A DNA stretch of 46,648 bases from CADDZO01 sp035294145 (GTDB lineage Bacteria; Chloroflexota; Dormibacteria; Dormibacterales; Dormibacteraceae). The DNA lies in assembly GCA_035294145.1 (NCBI GenBank), contig DATGLL010000163.1, positions 1 to 46,648 of the forward strand, in the 5' to 3' direction. The position numbers were made by a program, and so were the translations under genes. This document shows, one piece after another, positions 41,441-46,648 of the stretch (position 1 is its first letter; every line of letters starts with the position of its first letter). Below the pieces are notes generated by a model. That model was not told where the DNA came from. It searched no databases and worked only from the letters and a program-made list of their open reading frames with translations.

Positions 41441-42216
41441 CCGGGATCGCCGGCCGCCTCTCATCGGCCCGGCCGATGACGTTGGGGGCACTCCCGTTCG
41501 TGGCGCTGGTCGTGGCCTGGGAGCTCCTCGCAAGGGCCCACGTCCTCAACCGCGTGCTCGTCTCAAGCCCCTCCCTGATCGCCGCCGCGTTCCTCAAGCA
41601 GCTCCACAACGGAACCATCCAGCGAGACCTCACGGCCAGCGCCATCGAGTTCGTCATCGGCTTCGGCCTGTCGGTGGTCGTGGGCATCGTGGTCGGGGTG
41701 GCGATGGGATGGTATCGACCGTTCTCGTACGCCCTGGCGCCTCCGCTGTGGCTGAGCTACAACGCTCCCTTCTTCGCCCTCTCCCCCCTGCTCGTGGTCC
41801 TGCTCGGCCTGGGCACACCCACCGTCGTGACCATCGTCTTCCTCATCACCGTGGTCCCAATCGTGGCCAACGCCGCCGTCGGCGTCCGCAACGTCGATCG
41901 CACCCTCGTCCGCGCCGCCCGCTCCTTCGGCGCCACCGACCTCCAGATCTTCCGCAAGGTCGCCCTACCGGCCTCCATCCCCTACCTGATGGCGGGTCTG
42001 AGGCTGGGCGTCGGACGCGCCCTCATCGGGGTGATCGCGGGCGAGTTCTTCGGGGGGAAGGCGGGGCTCGGCTACAGCATCAGCTACTTCGCCGGCACCC
42101 TGCAAACGGACAACATGATGGTGAGCGTGGTCATCACTGCCGTGATCGGTGTCATCCTCACCCAGGGAGCGAATCGGTTGGAACGCTGGCTCGACGCGTG
42201 GCGCGGCTGGAGCTGA
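41437..42216 (+). CDS. ABC transporter permease, SsuC/TauC type, copy 2
   Basis: This 259-residue permease starts at ATG 41437 within the ATGA overlap. It has six likely spans, with the EAA-like loop AARSFGATDLQIFRKVALPA and a conserved GEFFGGKAGLGYSI segment after it. It probably pairs with copy 1. It is the last gene of the importer operon. Confidence 0.92.
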   Translation: MTGIAGRLSSARPMTLGALPFVALVVAWELLARAHVLNRVLVSSPSLIAAAFLKQLHNGTIQRDLTASAIEFVIGFGLSVVVGIVVGVAMGWYRPFSYALAPPLWLSYNAPFFALSPLLVVLLGLGTPTVVTIVFLITVVPIVANAAVGVRNVDRTLVRAARSFGATDLQIFRKVALPASIPYLMAGLRLGVGRALIGVIAGEFFGGKAGLGYSISYFAGTLQTDNMMVSVVITAVIGVILTQGANRLERWLDAWRGWS

Positions 42217-42479
42217 TCCTCGCCACCCAGCCAGACCGTCATCTGCCTCGGACACTTCAGATGCAGAGCCGAGTTGAAGCGAGACCATGGCTCCAGAAGA
42301 GGGTGGCCACCCTTGTCAACCCACAGGTTGCTCCCTGCCCCAGCCAGGTCGCGCCGGGGCGGGGAGCGGTCAGCCTACGCCAGGGCGAGATCGATCATGG
42401 GAGGCTCTCAGGGCTCGCCTTTATCAATTCCTTGCCGACCGTCCCGTTTACGCCTACCATGAGGGCGGAGACGGAGGAG
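42217..42479. other. Intergenic between importer operon and LysR genes
   Basis: Contains a perfect dyad CATCTG-N12-CAGATG at 42240-42263, 24 nt after the permease stop, and the promoter at 42432-42460. Confidence 0.45.
42432..42460 (+). promoter_or_regulatory. Predicted promoter of the LysR pair
   Basis: TTGCCG (4/6) at 42432-42437, a 17-nt spacer and TACCAT (4/6) at 42455-42460. The surrounding sequence is less GC-rich than the genes. Confidence 0.5.
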
Positions 42480-42671
42480 ATGGAGCCATCACCGGCCGTG
42501 GAGGTCGTGAAGCCCTCTCGAGCCACGGAGGGTAGGGCCTCCATGGGACCGCCTGGAACCGCTGTCTCATGGCCCCATCCTCTCGCTGTCCCCTTGCGCA
42601 CTCATGCCCTGAGGGCGGGGGCACGGCGACACGCACCGTCCACGGTGCATCGGCCTTCGTCTCATGTATGA
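42480..42671 (+). CDS. Possible upstream ORF (63 aa) overlapping the first LysR start
   Basis: ATG 42480 follows GGAGACGGAGGAG and lies 20 nt after the predicted -10. The frame ends at TGA 42669-42671, overlapping the LysR ATG at 42664. The first LysR gene itself has no Shine-Dalgarno, so reinitiation from this ORF could drive its translation. The peptide is Pro/Ala/Arg-rich and not protein-like, so a regulatory uORF is more likely than a functional product. Confidence 0.35.
   Translation: MEPSPAVEVVKPSRATEGRASMGPPGTAVSWPHPLAVPLRTHALRAGARRHAPSTVHRPSSHV
42633..42648. promoter_or_regulatory. Perfect 7-2-7 inverted repeat before LysR 1
   Basis: GCACCGT-CC-ACGGTGC ends 15 nt before the LysR start, inside the possible uORF. 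It may be a translational hairpin or an autoregulatory site. Confidence 0.4.
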
Positions 42672-43569
42672 CGCCACGCTTCACCGATTGCACATCTTTC
42701 GAACGGTCGTCGACCAGGGCGGGATCCAGGCGGCAGCGACCACGCTCGGCATCACGCAGCCATCAGTGAGTGGCCATGTCAAAAACCTCGAGGGGCTTGT
42801 CGGGCAGCCGCTTCTGAAGCGGAGCCGTGGCCGTCGCCTCTCGCTCACCCCGGCGGGCGAGCTCGTCTATGAGTACGCCCGTCAGATCCTGCTGGCGGCC
42901 GACGACGTCCAGCGGCTGCTCTCAGAGCTGGCCGGGGAGAGGCAATGCCAGGTATCGCTCGCAGCATCGGACGGGCTCGCGCATTCGCTGCTCGTTCCGG
43001 TCCTCGTCGAGTTCACCAGGCAGCGACCGGAGGTGATGCTCTCGGTGCATACCGGGACCCTCGACGACGTCCAGCAGGCGCTCATCACCGGGATGGCGGC
43101 AATGGGCGTGGCCGCCACGATCGCTCACATCCAGGCCCTGGAGAGCAGCGTCATCGGCACAGTCCGAGTCGTCGTCGTCACGTCACCCCATCACCCGCTT
43201 GCCGCGCGCACGCGCGTCACGGTCGAGGACCTCTCACAGGAGGCATTCGTAACCACGCTTCGCTCATCCTCCCATTTCCAGCTGATCAATCGTGTGCTCA
43301 CCGATGCCGGCCTCGACACCTATCGCATCGTCATGGAGTATGGCGATGAGTTCTCGGTCAAGAACGTGGTCCGGGAAGGCTTCGGCATCGCGGCGTTGCT
43401 CGAGAGCAACGTGGAGGATGACTTGCAGCGAGGTACGCTCATCTCCCTCCCCTTGCTGCCGGCTCTCCGACCGATCGACGTCCGTCTCCTCTACCTTCCC
43501 CACAAGCGCTTCACCGCCGCCGAGCAGCACCTCATCGAACTCCTTCGGGCACTCCTGGGCTCACCATGA
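42664..43569 (+). CDS. LysR-family transcriptional regulator 1
   Basis: This 301-residue protein has an N-terminal winged HTH (GGIQAAATTLGITQPSVSGH at about residues 20-39, followed by VKNLEGLVGQPLLKRSRGRR). The C-terminal effector-binding domain is of PBP2 type (from about 90). The ATG at 42664 has no Shine-Dalgarno. LysR proteins bind inverted-repeat sites and respond to a pathway metabolite. The clear candidates for control are the importer and hydantoinase operons, with operator-like dyads at 38576-38622. It overlaps the in-frame ATG upstream of LysR 2. Confidence 0.93.
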   Translation: MYDATLHRLHIFRTVVDQGGIQAAATTLGITQPSVSGHVKNLEGLVGQPLLKRSRGRRLSLTPAGELVYEYARQILLAADDVQRLLSELAGERQCQVSLAASDGLAHSLLVPVLVEFTRQRPEVMLSVHTGTLDDVQQALITGMAAMGVAATIAHIQALESSVIGTVRVVVVTSPHHPLAARTRVTVEDLSQEAFVTTLRSSSHFQLINRVLTDAGLDTYRIVMEYGDEFSVKNVVREGFGIAALLESNVEDDLQRGTLISLPLLPALRPIDVRLLYLPHKRFTAAEQHLIELLRALLGSP

Positions 43570-43643
43570 GCGCGGGATCGTGGACGCCGGCGACGGCCCT
43601 CGCCTCCGAGCAGGGGACCCAATCAACACGGGGAGCGGGCAGG

Positions 43644-44594
43644 ATGCACGAGGCGACGCTTCGACAGCTCCGCATCTTCGCCACCGTGATCGAGCAGGGA
43701 GGGATCGGCGCAGCCGCTCGGGCGCTGGACCTGACCCAGCCCTCCGTGAGCACCCATGTCCGCCGTCTGGAGCACACCGTAGGCCGTCCCCTCTTGGACC
43801 GTCGACGGGGCAGGCGGGTGGAGGCGACGGCACCAGGGCGGGTCCTCTACGACTTCGCCTGCCAGGTGGTCGCCGGGGCAGAGGACCTCCGCCACCTCTT
43901 CGCAAGGATCGGGGCGGGCGAGTGGGGGACGGTCGTTGTCGGCATCCAGAGATCGCTCGTGGACACGATGCTGGCGCCGATCCTGGTCGAGTTCGCGCAG
44001 CGTTGGCCCCAGGTCGCGCTCTCCGCGCACACCGGCACCTTGAGCAAAATCCGCCAACTGCTGCTCACGGGGGTGGTGCCGCTGGCGGTGGTGGTGACCG
44101 AGGGAGACCTGCCGGATCTGGGATCGATCTTCCTTCGCGCCGAGCCCCTGGTGCTGGTGGCCTCCCCTCGGCATCACCTCGCCAGGCGACCAGGGCTGAC
44201 GCCTCGGGATCTCCGTGGTGAAGCCTTCGTCACCGCGCTCCGCTCATCGGCCCACCATCGAACGGTGCACCGGTTGCTCACGCAAGCCGGGATCGCCGAC
44301 TATCCGATCGCGATGGAGGCCGAGGACTCGATCACGGTCAGGAGCATCGTTCGGGCGGGATTGGGCGTGGCGGCGCTGCTCTGGACAAGCGTCAAGGAGG
44401 ATGTGGAGCAGGGTCGTCTGGTCACCTTGGACCTGACCGTGCCGCTGCCGTCGATGGAGGTTCGGCTCCTCTACGTGCAAGGGAGGCCACTGACCCCCGC
44501 AGAGCGGAACCTGTGGGAGCTCCTGATCAGGCGGCTGGCCCGGGCGAGCGCCGACCCCGGCAGGCCAGCGCAGGCACGGGGTCGACCCTCGTGA
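43644..44594 (+). CDS. LysR-family transcriptional regulator 2
   Basis: ATG 43644 (after GGGAGCGGGCAGG) was chosen because MHEATLRQLRIFATVIEQGG aligns with the start of LysR 1 (MYDATLHRLHIFRTVVDQGG). An in-frame ATG at 43566 overlaps the LysR 1 stop and would add 26 residues. The 316-residue product has the same layout as LysR 1: HTH with AARALDLTQPSVSTHVRRLE and a similar effector domain (EAFVTALRSSAHH versus EAFVTTLRSSSHF). The pair is a tandem duplication that has diverged, perhaps to sense different metabolites or control different promoters. Confidence 0.92.
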   Translation: MHEATLRQLRIFATVIEQGGIGAAARALDLTQPSVSTHVRRLEHTVGRPLLDRRRGRRVEATAPGRVLYDFACQVVAGAEDLRHLFARIGAGEWGTVVVGIQRSLVDTMLAPILVEFAQRWPQVALSAHTGTLSKIRQLLLTGVVPLAVVVTEGDLPDLGSIFLRAEPLVLVASPRHHLARRPGLTPRDLRGEAFVTALRSSAHHRTVHRLLTQAGIADYPIAMEAEDSITVRSIVRAGLGVAALLWTSVKEDVEQGRLVTLDLTVPLPSMEVRLLYVQGRPLTPAERNLWELLIRRLARASADPGRPAQARGRPS

Positions 44595-44698
44595 GCCGTC
44601 GGGGGTCACCGCCCTCGGCCCCGCCCCAACCCAACGAGACGGCACGGCAGGCTCGGTCTCATGGCCATCGACCTATCCTCCCATCGGCGACTCGTGCC

Positions 44699-44727
44699 TT
44701 GCCAGCTCACCCCAGGCTGCCTATCGT
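44699..44727 (+). promoter_or_regulatory. Predicted promoter of the amidohydrolase gene
   Basis: TTGCCA (5/6) at 44699-44704, a 17-nt spacer and TATCGT (4/6) at 44722-44727, giving a short leader before the GTG at 44770. Confidence 0.6.
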
Positions 44728-44769
44728 GGGCCATGACCTGGGGCAGCGGTGCACATGGAGGTGAGGCAG

Positions 44770-45768
44770 GTGCGGATCATCGACACGCATTTCCACTGGT
44801 ATCCGCGTTCGCACTTCGAGCGCCTTCGGAGGCGAGCCACCTATCCACGGGTGGAGCGTGATGGTGATGACTACGTCTACCTCTACAATCAAGGTCGCAG
44901 CAACCTGAGGTTGCCACCGGTCTGGTTCGACCTCGACGCCGCGCTCGCCTTCATGGATGAGACCGGCCACGACACCGCCGTGGTCTGCACCACCGGGGTG
45001 CTCTCTGGCCTGGTCGATCAGCTACCACCCGAAGAGGCCGTCGATGTCGCGATCGAGTACAACGAGCAGATGGCGGCCATGCAACAGCGCCATCCCGGGC
45101 GCTTCTACGGAACCGCGATGATCCCCTTACAGGCCACCGCCGAGGCAGTTCGCCTGACCGAACAGGCCGTGAACCAGCTTCGACTGCACGCCGTGAACCT
45201 CCCTGCGGTCGCCGGCGAGGATCTCATCGACGCAGGCCGCCTCGATCCGTTCTACGCCCAGGTCGAGCATCTGAGGGTCCCGCTCATCGTCCACCCGACG
45301 GACATCCTCTACGGTGAGGTCCTCCATGGCTACGAAGGAGCCGTCCACCTGACGATCGGGCGGCTATTGGACTCAAGCCTGACCATCCTCCGCCTGGTCT
45401 TCAGCGGCGTCCTGGAGCGTCACCCCGACCTCAACGTCATCCACACCCACGCCGGTGGGTTGTTGCCCTATCAGGCAGGGCGCATCGACAAAAACTCGAG
45501 GGCGGTCACCGGCCTCTCTGACCGGCCCAGCGCCTACCTGAAGAGGATGTTCGTGGACACCGTTGCGCCTCAAGCGCTGACCATACGAACCGCAGTCGAG
45601 TTCTATGGGGCGGAGAAGGTCGTGTACGGAACCGATTACCCATGCTGGGATCCACGGGCCGCGTTGCGGGTGATGGAGGAGGCACAGCTCGGTCCCGAGC
45701 AGGAGGCCATGGTGTTTGCACGCAACGCGGAGGCCCTGCTAGGGCTGGGCGTGCCAGCGGCGCGCTGA
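44770..45768 (+). CDS. Amidohydrolase-2 family metal-dependent hydrolase/decarboxylase (ACMSD-like)
   Basis: GTG 44770 was chosen because GGAGGT lies 7 nt upstream; GTG 44749 is in frame but less well placed. The 332-residue TIM-barrel protein has the metal motif DTHFH (His7, His9), VPLIVHPTD, the NVIHTHAGGLLPY block and the terminal YGTDYP Asp. These match the ACMSD/o-pyrocatechuate decarboxylase branch, which performs non-oxidative decarboxylation or hydrolysis. Located at the end of the island with its own promoter, it may process a carboxylated intermediate of the pathway. Confidence 0.9.
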   Translation: MRIIDTHFHWYPRSHFERLRRRATYPRVERDGDDYVYLYNQGRSNLRLPPVWFDLDAALAFMDETGHDTAVVCTTGVLSGLVDQLPPEEAVDVAIEYNEQMAAMQQRHPGRFYGTAMIPLQATAEAVRLTEQAVNQLRLHAVNLPAVAGEDLIDAGRLDPFYAQVEHLRVPLIVHPTDILYGEVLHGYEGAVHLTIGRLLDSSLTILRLVFSGVLERHPDLNVIHTHAGGLLPYQAGRIDKNSRAVTGLSDRPSAYLKRMFVDTVAPQALTIRTAVEFYGAEKVVYGTDYPCWDPRAALRVMEEAQLGPEQEAMVFARNAEALLGLGVPAAR

Positions 45769-46165
45769 GCGGCGTGGTCGAGCAGCCCAGCGGCCCGGGG
45801 TGGGGCGGCCGCCGGGCCAAAGCCAGGCGGTGATCCCCGGCCCACCCAACGCCTCCGCTCCCCGGGGCGCCTTCGGGGCACGCCAGGCCCGGTCATCACC
45901 GGGCCCCGGCTCGCATACACGATGGCCTGGCCAGGCCACGGGCCACCCATCAGCGGCCAACCGCCGGTGACGACCTCTGCCACGCCGCCTCGCCCCTCGC
46001 CGGGCTCGGCCTGGCCGGCGGCACGGCGATCGGACGGCCCGCCTCCTCCTGGGGCGCCCCCCTCGACCAGCAAGGTTCCATCGTCCGGCTGGGCCGGCTC
46101 GCGGGCTGAGGGGCGGTGGACCCGGCAAGGAGCCGCGCTCTTCGGAGGGGTTGACAACAGCTGAC
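45769..46165. other. Intergenic region between the amidohydrolase gene and the IS remnant
   Basis: No gene seen. It contains the terminator-like hairpin at 45886-45905. Confidence 0.45.
45886..45905 (+). terminator. Perfect 8-4-8 hairpin downstream of the amidohydrolase gene
   Basis: GGCCCGGT-CATC-ACCGGGCC lies 118 nt after the stop, without a T-tract. Confidence 0.4.
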
Positions 46166-46648
46166 GTGTCCACACACTCACCATTCACTTCCGTCAACTC
46201 GAAGCAGTGGGCGCCCGAGCAAGGCATCCCTCCCCTGACCGCCTCCCGCTGCCTCCCGTCGGGCACGCTTCCCGTCCCGGCCCGACGAGTCGGTCACCTG
46301 ATCCCGGGGGACGCCCCGGCGTGACCGCCCGCTCGCGTGTCCGCTGCCGATCAACGCTCCGATCTGGACCGGCAAGTGGCGGGTGGTGCCGCTTGGGCGG
46401 CCCAGGAGGGGCTCGCCGTCGGGCGCCTTCTGACCGAGGTCGGCTCGGCCCTGAACGGAACGCGTCGGAGGTTCCCGGCCTTGCGGCGTGACCCGACCGT
46501 GACCCCCATCGTGGTCGAGCCTCGGGACCGCTTGGCGCGGTTCGGGGCCGAGGAGGTGGAGGCTGCCCTCGCCGCTCAGGGAGGGGGGCTGGTGGGGGTC
46601 GATCCCGCCGAGGTCGACGAGGACCTGGTCCGAGACGTAAGCGAGCTC
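46166..46648 (+). pseudogene. IS607-family serine recombinase (TnpA) gene, interrupted and cut by window edge
   Basis: One frame carries both parts of an IS607 resolvase. The N-terminal MerR-like HTH region reads KQWAPEQGIPPLTASRCLPS then GTLPVPARRVGHLIPGDAPA. A TGA at 46322-46324 interrupts it, and the frame continues as the serine-recombinase catalytic domain (PPARVSAADQRSDLDRQVAG, then TEVGSALNGTRRRFPALRRD and VVEPRDRLARFGAEEVEAAL) to the window end. The catalytic Ser in ARVS is kept. No ATG start is visible (GTG 46166 is the only candidate), and several HTH positions differ from the family pattern, so the copy looks decayed. A perfect TTGACA at 46151-46156 may be a leftover -35. TnpB would lie beyond the window. 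Confidence 0.75.
46166..46648 (+). mobile_element. IS607-like insertion sequence, left part (decayed)
   Basis: Defined by the recombinase gene remnant. IS607 elements have no terminal inverted repeats or target duplications, so the left boundary cannot be placed; it should be shortly upstream of 46151. Confidence 0.6.

Noticed and set aside
1..46648. CRISPR arrays, rRNA genes, prophage
   Set aside because: No regularly spaced direct repeats, rRNA sequence or phage structural genes were seen on either strand.

Overview
The window is 46.6 kb of strongly GC-rich bacterial DNA. It has GTG starts, many 4-nt stop/start overlaps and Shine-Dalgarno sites of the GGAGGAGCG type. An M-box riboswitch of the high-GC Gram-positive kind, a UdgX-family protein, an IS607-type resolvase and NarL-type two-component genes all fit a high-GC Terrabacteria lineage (Actinomycetota or Chloroflexota). 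The sequence alone does not decide between them. There is no rRNA operon, prophage or CRISPR array.

Region 1 (1-16.8 kb) is a housekeeping/transport patchwork: the 3' part of an alkanesulfonate monooxygenase gene plus its FMN reductase, a chromate transporter, an ADP-ribosylglycohydrolase, an Nramp-related metal transporter behind an M-box Mg2+ riboswitch and a leader ORF, an orphan peptide-binding lipoprotein, a RidA-family protein, a UdgX-like DNA glycosylase lacking the crosslinking His, a nucleotidyltransferase-BON fusion coupled to a metallophosphoesterase, a lone receiver domain, an ammonium transporter and two small conserved-type proteins.

Region 2 (16.8-29.5 kb) is loosely packed: a KimA-like APC permease preceded by a short leader ORF, a NarL/NarX-type response regulator-kinase pair, an acyl-CoA dehydrogenase, tRNA-Pro(GGG), a frameshifted methyltransferase remnant and a slipin-desaturase operon. 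The long gene-free tracts hold a diverged two-copy repeat.

Region 3 (29.5-45.8 kb) is a coherent catabolic island. A minus-strand operon (MFS carrier, HyuB, HyuA, two M24-fold proteins with eroded metal sites, MmgE/PrpD) diverges from a plus-strand ABC importer operon (binding lipoprotein, ATPase, two permeases), followed by two tandem LysR regulators and an ACMSD-type amidohydrolase. The divergent promoter region has two perfect inverted repeats, one overlapping the predicted -35 of the catabolic operon. The set looks like an uptake and ring-opening pathway for a small cyclic amide/imide-like compound, but the substrate cannot be read from sequence.

The right end (46.17-46.65 kb) runs into a decayed IS607-family serine recombinase gene with an in-frame stop.
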